Source of the DNA: Bacillota bacterium
GTDB taxonomy: Bacteria > Bacillota > Sulfobacillia > JAIMAT01
NCBI GenBank assembly: GCA_023511835.1
Contig: JAIMAT010000012.1
Span: 1 to 40,505, forward strand
Direction of reading: 5' to 3'
Length of the DNA: 40,505 bases
Position numbers and translations under genes: made by a program. Shown one piece after another: positions 25,777 through 34,428 of this stretch. The notes under the pieces are model-generated. The model ran no database searches and was not told where the DNA came from. It saw only the letters and a program-made list of their open reading frames with translations. Position 1 is the stretch's first letter; the number at the start of each line of letters is the position of its first letter.

Positions 25777-27288
25777 TTGCGACTTTCGGAAGCGCTGGCC
25801 CTCTGCGACGTGCGTGAGATCCTCGGGGACGCCTCGGCCGAGGTGACGGGCGTCGCCTACGACTCGCGACGCGTCCGTCCCGGCGACCTCTTCGTGGCCG
25901 TCCCCGGCTTCCGGACCAACGGCCACCTGTACGTCCAGGAGGCGGTGGCACGCGGGGCGAGCGCGGTGCTGGCCGAGCAGCCGGTGGCCGCCGGCGGCCG
26001 CCCCGTCGCCCTGGTGGCCGACAGCCGCCGCGCCCTGGCCTGGGTGGCCGCCCAGTTCTACGGCCATCCCTCCAAGACGTTGCGTGTGGTGGGCGTGACG
26101 GGGACCAACGGCAAGACCACCACCACCTTCCTCGTCCACGGGATCCTCTCGCGGCGCCTGGGCACCGGACTGATCGGCACCGTCACCAACGTGGTCGGCG
26201 CCCGGCGCCTTCCGGTGGAGCACACCACCCCGGAGAGCCCGGACCTGCAGCGGATGCTGCGCGACATGGTGGAGGCGGGCGACCGGGCGGTGGCCATGGA
26301 GGTCTCCTCCCACGCCCTCAGCCTCCACCGCGTGGAGACCGTGGAGTTCGACGTCGGCGTCTTCACCAACCTCTCCCAGGACCACCTGGACTTCCACGGC
26401 GACCTGGAACACTACATCGAGGCCAAGGCGCTCCTCTTCCGCGCCCTGGGGCAGAGCTACTGGGGAGCGCCCAAGGAGGGGCCCAAGGGGGCGGTGCTCA
26501 ACGCCGACGACCCGGTCAGCGGGCGCATGGCGGAGGTGACCCGGGTGCCGGTCCTGCGCTACGGCCTGAAAGCGACGGCCGACCTGAGGGGCCGGGTGCT
26601 GGCCATGGAGAGCGGCTCGACGCGCGTCGCCGTGGAGGGTCTCTTCGGGCGGGCCGAGCTGCGGCTGCCGCTTCCCGGCCGCTTCAACGTCTACAACGCC
26701 CTGGCGGCGCTGGGGGCGACCTGCCTTCTCGGCGTCCCGCTGGAGGAAGCCGTGGCGGCGCTGGCGGAGGCGCCGGCGGTGCCCGGACGCTTCGAGCGCA
26801 TCGAGGGGCCGCAGCCCTTCACCGTGGTGGTCGACTACGCGCACACCCCCGACGGGCTGGAAAACGTCCTGCGGACGGCGCGCGAGCTGGCCCGGGGTCG
26901 CGTCATCGTCGTCTTCGGCGCCGGCGGCGACCGGGACCGCGGCAAGCGCCCGCAGATGGGCGCCGTCGCCGCCCGCTGGGCGGACCTGGTGGTGCTCACC
27001 TCCGACAACCCGCGCAGCGAGGAGCCGGAGGCCATCCTGGACGAGATCGAGCAGGGCCTGGCCGGCACCGGCGCCGCCTACCTGCGCCGGGCCGACCGCC
27101 GCCAGGCCATCCGCGAGGCCATCGCCGCCGCCGCCCCCGGCGACCTGGTGCTCATCGCAGGCAAGGGGCACGAGACCTACCAGATCTTCCGCGACCGGAC
27201 GATCCACTTCGACGACCGGGAGGAGGCCCGGGCGGCCTTGGCCGACCTGGGCTTCGCCGTGGCCGGGCCGCGGGGCGACCACCCGTGA
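25777..27288 (+). CDS. murE: UDP-MurNAc-L-Ala-D-Glu:meso-diaminopimelate ligase
   Basis: 503 aa ATP-dependent Mur ligase that adds the third residue of the stem peptide. The N-domain carries GVAYDSRRVRPGDLFVAVPG; the ATP site is VTGTNGKTTTTFLVH; EVSSHALSLHRVE and NLSQDHLDFHG follow. The C-domain contains the DNPRSEEP motif typical of meso-DAP-specific MurE (Lys enzymes differ there), so the wall is probably the DAP type. The start is TTG 25777; GGGGGGAA precedes it. Its TGA overlaps the murF GTG (GTGA). Confidence 0.96.
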   Translation: MRLSEALALCDVREILGDASAEVTGVAYDSRRVRPGDLFVAVPGFRTNGHLYVQEAVARGASAVLAEQPVAAGGRPVALVADSRRALAWVAAQFYGHPSKTLRVVGVTGTNGKTTTTFLVHGILSRRLGTGLIGTVTNVVGARRLPVEHTTPESPDLQRMLRDMVEAGDRAVAMEVSSHALSLHRVETVEFDVGVFTNLSQDHLDFHGDLEHYIEAKALLFRALGQSYWGAPKEGPKGAVLNADDPVSGRMAEVTRVPVLRYGLKATADLRGRVLAMESGSTRVAVEGLFGRAELRLPLPGRFNVYNALAALGATCLLGVPLEEAVAALAEAPAVPGRFERIEGPQPFTVVVDYAHTPDGLENVLRTARELARGRVIVVFGAGGDRDRGKRPQMGAVAARWADLVVLTSDNPRSEEPEAILDEIEQGLAGTGAAYLRRADRRQAIREAIAAAAPGDLVLIAGKGHETYQIFRDRTIHFDDREEARAALADLGFAVAGPRGDHP

Positions 27289-28652
27289 GGTACACCGCCG
27301 CCGAGCTGGCCGCGCTCCTTCCCGGCTCGCGCCTCCTGGGCGACGCCGGCGCCCTGGCCACGGGCGCCGCGGCGGACAGCCGCGAGCTGCGGCCCGGCGA
27401 CCTCTTCGTCGCCCTGCCCGGCAGCCGGGCCGACGGCCACGACTTCCTGCCCCAGGCCTGGCGGGCGGGCGCCACGGTGGCGTTGGTCCGGCGCGATCCC
27501 GGCCCCCTGCCGCCGGGACGCGCGGCGGTCCAGGTGACGGACAGCCGCCAGGCGCTGGAAGAGCTGGCGCGGGCCCACCGCCGCCGCTGGGGCGGCCCGG
27601 TGGTGGCCGTCACCGGCAGCGTGGGCAAGACCAGCACGCGCGACCTGGTGGCGGCCGTCCTCGCCACCCGCTTTCACGTGCTGCGCGCCGAGCGGAATTT
27701 CAACACCGAGGTGGGCGTGCCGTTGACGCTCCTCCGTCTGGAACCCGGCCACGAGGCGGCCGTCCTGGAACTGGCCATGCGCGGGCCGGGGGAGATCCGC
27801 ACCCTGGCCCGCATCGCCGAGCCGGAGACCGGGGTGGTGACGCGCATCGCCCCGGTCCACCTGGAGTTCCTGGGCTCCATGGAGGCCATCGCGCGGGCCA
27901 AGGGCGAGCTGCTGGAGGAGCTGCCGCCCTCGGGCCGGGCGGTCCTCTCGGCCGATGACCCCTGGCAGGCGTTCATGGCCTCCCTCAGCCGGGCGCCCGT
28001 GCTCTGGTACGGCCGCTCGCCGGCGGCCCAGGTCCGCTGCCAGGAGGTGGAGGCCGGCGCCGAGCGGAGCCGCTTCCTCCTCCGCCTGCCCGACGGCCGG
28101 AGCGTCCGGGTCGAGCTGCCCCACCCCGGCGAGCACATGGTCTGGGACGCCACAGCCGCCGCGGCCGTCGGCCTCCTCTTCGGGCTGGAGCCGGAGGAGG
28201 TGGCCGCCGGGCTGGCGAGGGCCGAGCTGACCGGGCACCGGAACCGCCTCCTGCGCGCGGGCGCCTGGACGGTCCTCGACGACTGCTACAACTCCAGCCC
28301 CGCCTCGCTGGAAGCCGCCCTGGCGGTCCTGGCGCGGGCTCCCGGGCGGCGCTGGGCCGTCCTGGGCGACATGCTGGAGCTGGGTCCCGAGGCGGAGCGC
28401 TACCATCGCGAGGCGGGCGAGCGGGCGGGGGCGTATGGACTGGCGCTCCTGGTGGCGGTGGGCGCCTGGGCGGAGACCATGGCCGAGGCGGCCCGGCGGG
28501 CGGGGGTGCCCGAGGCGATCGCGGTCGCCGACGCCGGGGAGGCGGCGGCGCTGGCGCGGGAGCGCGTCCGCCCCGGCGACACCGTGCTGGTCAAGGGCTC
28601 GCGGGCGCTGGAGCTGGAACGCGTCGTCGAGGCGCTCAGCCATGGCGCTTGA
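27285..28652 (+). CDS. murF: UDP-MurNAc-tripeptide:D-Ala-D-Ala ligase
   Basis: 455 aa Mur ligase that adds D-Ala-D-Ala to complete the UDP-MurNAc-pentapeptide. The ATP loop is VTGSVGKTSTRDLVAAVL, with AERNFNTEVGVPLTLL and ELAMRGPGEI as family signatures, then DDCYNSSPASLEAAL and VLGDMLELG in the C-domain; LVKGSRALELERVVEAL closes the protein. Start GTG 27285 overlaps the murE stop by 4 bases; the 3' end overlaps mraY by 11 bases. All motifs look intact. Confidence 0.97.
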   Translation: MRYTAAELAALLPGSRLLGDAGALATGAAADSRELRPGDLFVALPGSRADGHDFLPQAWRAGATVALVRRDPGPLPPGRAAVQVTDSRQALEELARAHRRRWGGPVVAVTGSVGKTSTRDLVAAVLATRFHVLRAERNFNTEVGVPLTLLRLEPGHEAAVLELAMRGPGEIRTLARIAEPETGVVTRIAPVHLEFLGSMEAIARAKGELLEELPPSGRAVLSADDPWQAFMASLSRAPVLWYGRSPAAQVRCQEVEAGAERSRFLLRLPDGRSVRVELPHPGEHMVWDATAAAAVGLLFGLEPEEVAAGLARAELTGHRNRLLRAGAWTVLDDCYNSSPASLEAALAVLARAPGRRWAVLGDMLELGPEAERYHREAGERAGAYGLALLVAVGAWAETMAEAARRAGVPEAIAVADAGEAAALARERVRPGDTVLVKGSRALELERVVEALSHGA

Positions 28653-29637
28653 GACCTGGCAGGCGGGCTGGTGGGCGCCGCTGGCGCTGGCGGCCGGGCT
28701 GGGGCTCGCGGGCACGGTGGCGGTGGTGCCGCTCCTCTTGCCGCTCCTGCGGCGGCGGCGCGTGGGCCAGTCCATCCGGCCGGAGGGGCCGGCCGCCCAC
28801 CAGGCCAAGGCGGGGACGCCCACCATGGGCGGCCTGGCCTTCATCGCCGCCACGGTGGCGGCCACGCTGCTCTGGGGGCCCTTCGGCAGCGCCGTCGCCG
28901 CCGCCCTGCTCCTTTTCGTAGGCCACGGGCTCCTGGGCTGGCTGGACGACGAGTTGAAGGTGGCCCGCCGCCGATCGCTGGGGCTGCCGGCGCGCTACAA
29001 GCTGCTCGGCCAGACGGTGCTGGCCGCGCTTCTGGTCTGGACGGTGGAGCGCGAGGGGCTGGGCAGCTGGGTCCAGCTCCCCTTCGTCAGCGCGCGGCTC
29101 GACCTGGGGCGGCTCTACCCGCTGCTGGTCTGGCTGATCGTCCTGGCGGCCAGCAACGCCGTCAACCTGACCGACGGGCTCGACGGCCTGCTCAGCGCCA
29201 CCACGCTGCCGGTGGCGGCCGCATATGCATGGATCGCCGTGGCCGCCGGCCAGGCCGGCTTGGCCGTCAGCCTGGCGGCGCTCTTCGGGGGGTTGCTGGG
29301 CTTCCTCGTCTTCAACCGGCATCCGGCGCGGATCTTCATGGGAGACACGGGCTCGCTGGCGGTGGGAGGCCTCCTGGCGGCGGCGGCGGTGCTGACCAAG
29401 ACCGAGCTCTACCTGCCGCTGATCGGCGGGGTCTACGTGCTGGAGGCGCTCTCGGTGATCGTCCAGGTGGCCAGCTTCCAGCTGACGGGCCGGCGCGTCC
29501 TGCGCATGAGCCCGCTCCATCACCACCTGGAGCTGGGCGGCCTGAGCGAGAACGAGGTGGTGGGGCGCTTCATGCTGCTCTCCCTCTTGGGGAGCGCCCT
29601 GGGTCTCTTCGCCCTCTGGCTCTCGGGAGGCTGGTAG
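28642..29637 (+). CDS. mraY: Phospho-N-acetylmuramoyl-pentapeptide transferase (lipid I synthase)
   Basis: 331 aa integral membrane enzyme with about ten hydrophobic segments that transfers phospho-MurNAc-pentapeptide to undecaprenyl phosphate. Signatures are AGTPTMGG (near 54-61), LGWLDDELKV (conserved Asp pair), NAVNLTDGLDGLLS and FNRHPARIFMGDTGSLAVGG, and the HHH motif PLHHHLELGG. Start ATG 28642 lies inside the murF 3' end, with GAGG upstream. ftsW begins 2 bases after its stop; murD, which usually lies between them, is not there. Confidence 0.97.
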   Translation: MALETWQAGWWAPLALAAGLGLAGTVAVVPLLLPLLRRRRVGQSIRPEGPAAHQAKAGTPTMGGLAFIAATVAATLLWGPFGSAVAAALLLFVGHGLLGWLDDELKVARRRSLGLPARYKLLGQTVLAALLVWTVEREGLGSWVQLPFVSARLDLGRLYPLLVWLIVLAASNAVNLTDGLDGLLSATTLPVAAAYAWIAVAAGQAGLAVSLAALFGGLLGFLVFNRHPARIFMGDTGSLAVGGLLAAAAVLTKTELYLPLIGGVYVLEALSVIVQVASFQLTGRRVLRMSPLHHHLELGGLSENEVVGRFMLLSLLGSALGLFALWLSGGW

Positions 29638-29639
29638 CG

Positions 29640-30740
29640 ATGCGCGGGCGGCAGCCGCCGGTCGACTTCGGGATCCTGGTGCCGGTCCTGCTGCTCCTGG
29701 CCATCGGCCTGGTGATGGTGCTGAGCGCCAGCGCCCCCGAGGCGCTGGTCACCTACGGCGACGCCTACTACTTCTTCAAGCGGCAGCTGGTCTGGGCCCT
29801 CCTGGGCGGCGCGGGCATGGCGGTGGCGGCGCGGATCGACTACCCCCGATGGCGGCGCTGGGCGGCGCCGCTCATGAGCGCCACCCTGCTCGCCCTGGTG
29901 CTGGTGCTGGTGCCCGGCGTGGGCATCGAGTCGCACGGCGCGCGCCGCTGGCTGGGCTTCTCCAGTCTCAGCTTGCAGCCGTCCGAGATGGCCAAGATGA
30001 CGGCCGTCGTCTTCTTCGCCCACCTCCTCGCGCGCACGCCGCGCGGGGCGAAGGACGTGGTGCGCGGCCTGCTGCCGGTGGTGGCGGGCGTCGCGGTGCT
30101 GGGCGCGCTGATCATGATGGAGCCGGACCTGGGGACGGCGGTCACCATCGCCGGCACCGCCTTCGCGCTGCTGGTGGTGGCGGGGATCTACGCCTCGCAC
30201 GCGCTGGCGGCCGGGGTGGCGGCCGTGCCGCTCCTGGCCTATCTGATCTTCGGCGAGGGCTACCGGCGGCAGCGCTTCCTCGCCTTTCTCGATCCCCAGG
30301 CCGACCCGCTGGGGGCGGGCTACCACATCACCCAGGGCCTCTACGCCCTGGGCGAGGGCTCGCTCTTCGGCAGCGGGCTGGGGAACGGCCTGCAGAAGTA
30401 CTTCTACGTGCCGGAGCGGCACACCGACTTCATCTTCACCATCCTGGCCGACGAGCTCGGCTTCGTCGGCTCGCTGGCCGTCATCCTCCTCTTCGCCGTC
30501 CTGGCCTGGCGCGGCTTCCGCGTGGCGCTGCACGCGCCGGACCGCTTCGGGGCGCTGCTGGCGGCGGGGGTGACGGCGGCCATCCTGGTCCAGGCGGTGG
30601 TCAACATCGGCGTGGTCGGCTCGGTCCTGCCCATCACCGGCATCCCGCTGCCCTTCGTCAGCTTCGGCGGCTCCAGCCTCGTCTTCTCGCTCAGCTCGGT
30701 GGGGATCCTGCTCAATGTCTCGCGCTACGCCAGGCTCTGA
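29640..30740 (+). CDS. SEDS peptidoglycan glycosyltransferase FtsW/SpoVE
   Basis: 366 aa polytopic SEDS glycan polymerase, which works with a class B PBP such as the one at 23596. About ten membrane segments are seen. Conserved pieces are LSASAPEAL near the start, GARRWLGFSSLSLQPSEMAK, MMEPDLGTAV, the extracellular part around YHITQGLYALGEGSLFGSGL, and IPLPFVSFGGSSLV at the end. Start ATG 29640 has GGGAGG upstream. It overlaps murG by 26 bases. Whether it serves division (FtsW) or spore cortex (SpoVE) cannot be told from the sequence; the lack of a second copy in the cluster favours a shared or division role. Confidence 0.95.
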   Translation: MRGRQPPVDFGILVPVLLLLAIGLVMVLSASAPEALVTYGDAYYFFKRQLVWALLGGAGMAVAARIDYPRWRRWAAPLMSATLLALVLVLVPGVGIESHGARRWLGFSSLSLQPSEMAKMTAVVFFAHLLARTPRGAKDVVRGLLPVVAGVAVLGALIMMEPDLGTAVTIAGTAFALLVVAGIYASHALAAGVAAVPLLAYLIFGEGYRRQRFLAFLDPQADPLGAGYHITQGLYALGEGSLFGSGLGNGLQKYFYVPERHTDFIFTILADELGFVGSLAVILLFAVLAWRGFRVALHAPDRFGALLAAGVTAAILVQAVVNIGVVGSVLPITGIPLPFVSFGGSSLVFSLSSVGILLNVSRYARL

Positions 30741-31923
30741 ACCGGTCGCCGGGTGGCCCGGCCCCCGTCCCGGCGCGCGGCCGGGCGGGCGCACGCGCCG
30801 GATCCTGATCGCGGGGGGCGGCACGGGCGGGCACATCTACCCGGCGCTGGCCGTGGCCCGTGAGCTGGAGCGGCTCGGGTCCGAGCGGCTGGGCGCGGCG
30901 CCGGAGATCCTCTACGCCGGCGCCCGCGGCGGCATGGAAGAGCGCCTGGCGGGCGAGGCCGGGTATCGCTTCCTGGGCGTGGCGGCGGGCGGTCTGGTGG
31001 GCAAGGGGCCGCGCGAGCTGCTGCGGAACGGCTGGCGCATGGCCGGCGGCTTCCTGGAGGCGCTGGCGCACCTTCGCCGTGAACGGCCGGAGCTGGTGCT
31101 GGGCACGGGCGGGTACGCGGCCGCGCCCTGGCTCCTCGCCGCCCTCCTCCTCCGCCTGCCGGTGGCGCTCCAGGAGCAGAACGCCGTGCCGGGAAAGGTG
31201 AACCAGTGGCTCGCCCCCTGGGTGCGCGAGGTCTACCTGGGCTACCCCGAGGCGGCCCGTCACCTGCGGGGCCGCACCGTGGTGACGGGCAACCCGGTGC
31301 GGGCGGAGGTGCTGGAGGCGGACCGCGAGTCGGCCCGCCGCCGCCTGGACCTGCCGCCGCGCGCACCGGTGGTCCTCTGCGCCATGGGCAGCCGCGGCTC
31401 GGCGACGGTCAACCGGCTCCTGGTGGAGCTGGTGACGGGCTGGGCGCGGCGGCCTCCGGGCGAGCCGCCGGCCTTTCTCCTGCTGGCCACGGGGCGTGCC
31501 CACCACGCCGCCTTCGTGGACGGGCTCTCCCGCGCGGGCGTGGCGGCGGAGGGAGCGACTCACCGCGTCGTCCCCTACCTGGACGAGATGCCGCTGGCCC
31601 TGGCCGCCGCCGACCTGGCCGTGGCCCGCGCCGGCGCCATCAGCCTGGCCGAGCTGACGGCGCGCGGGCTTCCGGCCGTGCTGATCCCCTCGCCCCACGT
31701 GGCCTACGATCACCAGCGGGCCAACGCCAGGGCGCTGGCCCGGAGGGGCGCCGCCCTGGTGCTGGAAGAGGAGCGGCTGGAGGCCGGCCTCCTGCGCCGG
31801 AGCCTGGAGGAGCTGCTGGCCGATCGCGCGCGCCTCGAGGCGATGGCGCTGGCCTCGCGACGCCTGGGCCGACCCGCCGCGGCCCGGGAGGTGGCGGAGC
31901 GGCTCCTCCGCCTCCTTCCCTGA
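30715..31923 (+). CDS. murG: UDP-GlcNAc:lipid I GlcNAc transferase
   Basis: 402 aa peripheral GT28 enzyme that makes lipid II. The nucleotide/lipid loop is ILIAGGGTGGHIYPALAVA (28-46); GTGGYAAAPWL, QEQNAVPGKVNQWLA and VTGNPVR follow; the C-domain has ARAGAISLAELTARGLPAVLIPSP and DHQRANA. The ATG at 30715 is the only start in its frame, so there is a 27-residue Pro/Gly/Arg-rich lead that most MurG lack. It overlaps ftsW by 26 bases. A 146-base interval follows before murC. Confidence 0.96.
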   Translation: MSRATPGSEPVAGWPGPRPGARPGGRTRRILIAGGGTGGHIYPALAVARELERLGSERLGAAPEILYAGARGGMEERLAGEAGYRFLGVAAGGLVGKGPRELLRNGWRMAGGFLEALAHLRRERPELVLGTGGYAAAPWLLAALLLRLPVALQEQNAVPGKVNQWLAPWVREVYLGYPEAARHLRGRTVVTGNPVRAEVLEADRESARRRLDLPPRAPVVLCAMGSRGSATVNRLLVELVTGWARRPPGEPPAFLLLATGRAHHAAFVDGLSRAGVAAEGATHRVVPYLDEMPLALAAADLAVARAGAISLAELTARGLPAVLIPSPHVAYDHQRANARALARRGAALVLEEERLEAGLLRRSLEELLADRARLEAMALASRRLGRPAAAREVAERLLRLLP

Positions 31924-31929
31924 GGCCAG

Positions 31930-32002
31930 CGGTACCCGCTCCCGGTACCGATCCGAGCCGCGCCGCCCGGCCGGCGGGCGTCCCGCCGGGCCGGCGCATA
32001 CT
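31930..32002 (+). promoter_or_regulatory. murG-murC interval: two hairpins and a possible -10
   Basis: CGGTACC (31930-31936) and GGTACCG (31944-31950) form a 7-bp stem. CCGGCGGG (31971-31978) and CCCGCCGG (31982-31989) form an 8-bp stem with a 3-base loop and could end transcription. CATACT (31997-32002) follows and might be a -10 for murC-murB-murA; no -35 is seen. This is the only long interval in the wall cluster. Confidence 0.35.
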
Positions 32003-32069
32003 GTGCAAGAGGGCCGCGCCGGGGACGAGCCGGAGGGCGGCCGCCGCGGGCCGAGAAGAAGGGAAGCCG

Positions 32070-33488
32070 ATGGAAGCAGGCAGCCGCGCCGGCGCGGGCT
32101 GGCACCTGGTCGGGGCCGGGGGGAGCGGGATGAACGGGCTGGCGCTCCTGCTGGCCGCCCGCGGCGAGCGCGTGAGCGGCTGCGACCTGCGCGACTCGCC
32201 GGCCCTGGAGGAGCTGGCGGCCGCGGGCCTGCCCGTGGAGGCGCGCCACCGGCCGGAGCACGCCGCCCGGGCCGGGCGCCTCGTGGTCTCCCGCGCCGTC
32301 CGTCCCGACCACCCGGAGGTGGAGGAAGCGCTCCGCCGCGGACGGAGCGTGGAGTATCGCGGCGAGCGGCTGGCTGCGCTCTTCAACCCCAGCCGCCGCG
32401 GCATCGCCGTGGCCGGCAGCCACGGCAAGTCGACGACGGCGGGCTGGATCGGCTGGGCGCTCCTCCGGGCCGGCCTGGAGCCGGCGGTCTACGTGGGCGC
32501 GCGCCTCGGCGGGCTGGGCCGGGCGGCCCTGCCCGGCCGTGGCGACTACTTCGTGGCCGAGAGCGACGAGTCGGACGGCAGCTTCCAGCTCCTCCACCCC
32601 TGGCTGGCCGTGGTCACCAACGTGGACGACGACCACCTGGAGCGCTACGGCGGCATGGGCCCCATGGCCGACGCCTTCCGCCGCTTCGTCGACGGCGTCC
32701 GCCCCGGCGGCGCGGCCCTGCTCGCGGCCGACGACCCGCTTCTGGCCCGCTTCCGCTCCCCGGTCCGCATCGTCACCTACGGCCTCGGCGCCGGCGAGCT
32801 GCGCGCCGTCGACCTGCGTTCCACGCCCCGCGGCGAGGCCTTTCGCCTGCGCTGGCACGGCCGAGACATGGGGGTGTGGCGGATCCGCCTCCACGGCCTG
32901 CACAACGTGGCGAACGCGCTGGCGGTCATCGGCGTCCTCGCCCTGGTCGGCCTGGAACCGGAGCGGATCCGGCGCCTGGTGGCCGGCTACCCCGGGGTGG
33001 AGCGCCGCCTCCAGCCGCTGGGCACGGCGGCCGGCCGCCGCCTCTACGACGACTACGGCCACCACCCGGCGGAGGTGGCGGCCGTCCTGCGCGCGGCGAG
33101 GAAGCTGGCCGGGCGAGGCCGCCTTCTCGTCGTCTTCCAGCCCCACCGCTACAGCCGCACCCTCCGCCTGGCGGAAGCCTTCGGCCCCGCGCTGGCGCTG
33201 GCCGACCGCGTCTGGGTGATGCCGGTCTACGCGGCCGGCGAGGAGCCGCTGGAGGGCGCCGACGCGGGGCGCGTGGCGGAGGCGGTACGCGCGGCCGGCG
33301 GGCGGGCGGAGCTGGTGGCCGGGGCGGAGGAGGCGGCGCGGGCGGCCGCCGCCGGCAGCCGCACGGGAGACCTCATCCTCACCCTGGGAGCGGGCGACGT
33401 GTATACTGTCGCAGCGGAACTCCGGCGGCGGCTGATCGGGGAGAAGGCGGTTGGGAGCGGCGGAACCCTTCGCGGAAGAGATCCGTAG
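32070..33488 (+). CDS. murC: UDP-N-acetylmuramate:L-alanine ligase
   Basis: 472 aa Mur ligase that adds L-Ala, the first stem residue. The N-domain Rossmann-like loop is HLVGAGGSGMNGLALLL; the ATP loop is GSHGKSTTAGW, where MurC usually has GTHGKTTTT, a mild variant that keeps the Lys. SDESDGSFQLL, VTNVDDDHLERYGG and HGLHNVANALAVIGV are family blocks; YDDYGHHPAEVAAVL and FQPHRYSRTLRL are MurC-specific and exclude the close relative Mpl. Start ATG 32070 has AAGAAGGGAAG upstream. It overlaps murB by 38 bases. Confidence 0.95.
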   Translation: MEAGSRAGAGWHLVGAGGSGMNGLALLLAARGERVSGCDLRDSPALEELAAAGLPVEARHRPEHAARAGRLVVSRAVRPDHPEVEEALRRGRSVEYRGERLAALFNPSRRGIAVAGSHGKSTTAGWIGWALLRAGLEPAVYVGARLGGLGRAALPGRGDYFVAESDESDGSFQLLHPWLAVVTNVDDDHLERYGGMGPMADAFRRFVDGVRPGGAALLAADDPLLARFRSPVRIVTYGLGAGELRAVDLRSTPRGEAFRLRWHGRDMGVWRIRLHGLHNVANALAVIGVLALVGLEPERIRRLVAGYPGVERRLQPLGTAAGRRLYDDYGHHPAEVAAVLRAARKLAGRGRLLVVFQPHRYSRTLRLAEAFGPALALADRVWVMPVYAAGEEPLEGADAGRVAEAVRAAGGRAELVAGAEEAARAAAAGSRTGDLILTLGAGDVYTVAAELRRRLIGEKAVGSGGTLRGRDP

Positions 33489-34428
33489 GATAGGCGGGAT
33501 CCGGGTGGCGGCCGACGAGCCGCTGGCGCGTCACACGACGCTGCGGATCGGCGGTCCCGCCGATTTCTTTGTGGAGCCGGAGACGGAGACGGGGTTGCGC
33601 GCTCTTCTCTCTTTATGCAGGGAGTACGGCGTCGATGTGCACTTCCTGGGGCAGGGGTCGAACGTCCTGGTCCCCGACGAGGGTGTCCGGGGCGTGGTGC
33701 TTACCACGCGCCGTCTCTACCGCCACTGCACCTTCGCCGGCACGGAGGTGACCGCCGGCTCGGGCTGCGCCCTGGGGCGCCTGGTCCAGCTCTCGCTGGA
33801 GCGCGGGCTGGGCGGCCTCGAGCCGCTGGCGGGAATTCCGGGCACGGTAGGCGGCGCCGTCTTCATGAACGCCGGCACCCCCTCGGGAAGCATCGCCGAC
33901 CGGCTGACCTGGGTCCGCCTCATCGACCTCTCGGGCGAAGAGAGCCTGCTCACGCCCGCGGAGATGGGCTTCGCCTACCGGACGTCGCGCCTCCAGCGGG
34001 AGCCTGGCCGCCTGGTGGCCGAGGTGGGGCTGCACCTGGAGCCGGCGCCGCAGGCGAGTACGGAGCTCCTGCGCGCGGCGGCGGCGCGGCGGAGGAAGAC
34101 GCAGCCGCTGGAGTATCCCAACGCGGGAAGCATCTTCCGCAACCCGCCCGGCGACTACGCCGGGCGCCTCATCGAGGCGGTGGGGGCCAAGGGGCTCTCG
34201 GTGGGCGGGGCGCAGATCTCCCCCCTGCACGCCAACTTCATCGTCAACACGGGCGGGGCGACGGCGGCCGACGTCCTGGAGCTGATGCGCATCGCGCGGG
34301 GGCTGGTGCGCCAGCGCTTCGGCCTCACCCTCGTCCCGGAGATCCGGCTCTTCGGCGCGCCGCCTGGTGCGGTGGAGCGGCGCCTGGACGAGGGTGGAGG
34401 TGAGAGCGGTGGCGCGCTTCCGGATTGA
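33451..34428 (+). CDS. murB: UDP-N-acetylenolpyruvoylglucosamine reductase
   Basis: 325 aa FAD enzyme that reduces enolpyruvyl-UDP-GlcNAc to UDP-MurNAc with NADPH. Visible are the FAD region HTTLRIGGPADFFVEP, LGQGSNVLVPDEGVRGVVL, GLEPLAGIPGTVGGAVFMNAG, then AYRTSRL and the type II catalytic site PNAGSIFRNPPG with its Ser, and GAQISPLHANFIVN. Start TTG 33451 has GGGGAGAAGG upstream and lies inside murC. The C-terminus overlaps murA by 20 bases from the chosen murA start. Confidence 0.96.
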   Translation: MGAAEPFAEEIRRIGGIRVAADEPLARHTTLRIGGPADFFVEPETETGLRALLSLCREYGVDVHFLGQGSNVLVPDEGVRGVVLTTRRLYRHCTFAGTEVTAGSGCALGRLVQLSLERGLGGLEPLAGIPGTVGGAVFMNAGTPSGSIADRLTWVRLIDLSGEESLLTPAEMGFAYRTSRLQREPGRLVAEVGLHLEPAPQASTELLRAAAARRRKTQPLEYPNAGSIFRNPPGDYAGRLIEAVGAKGLSVGGAQISPLHANFIVNTGGATAADVLELMRIARGLVRQRFGLTLVPEIRLFGAPPGAVERRLDEGGGESGGALPD

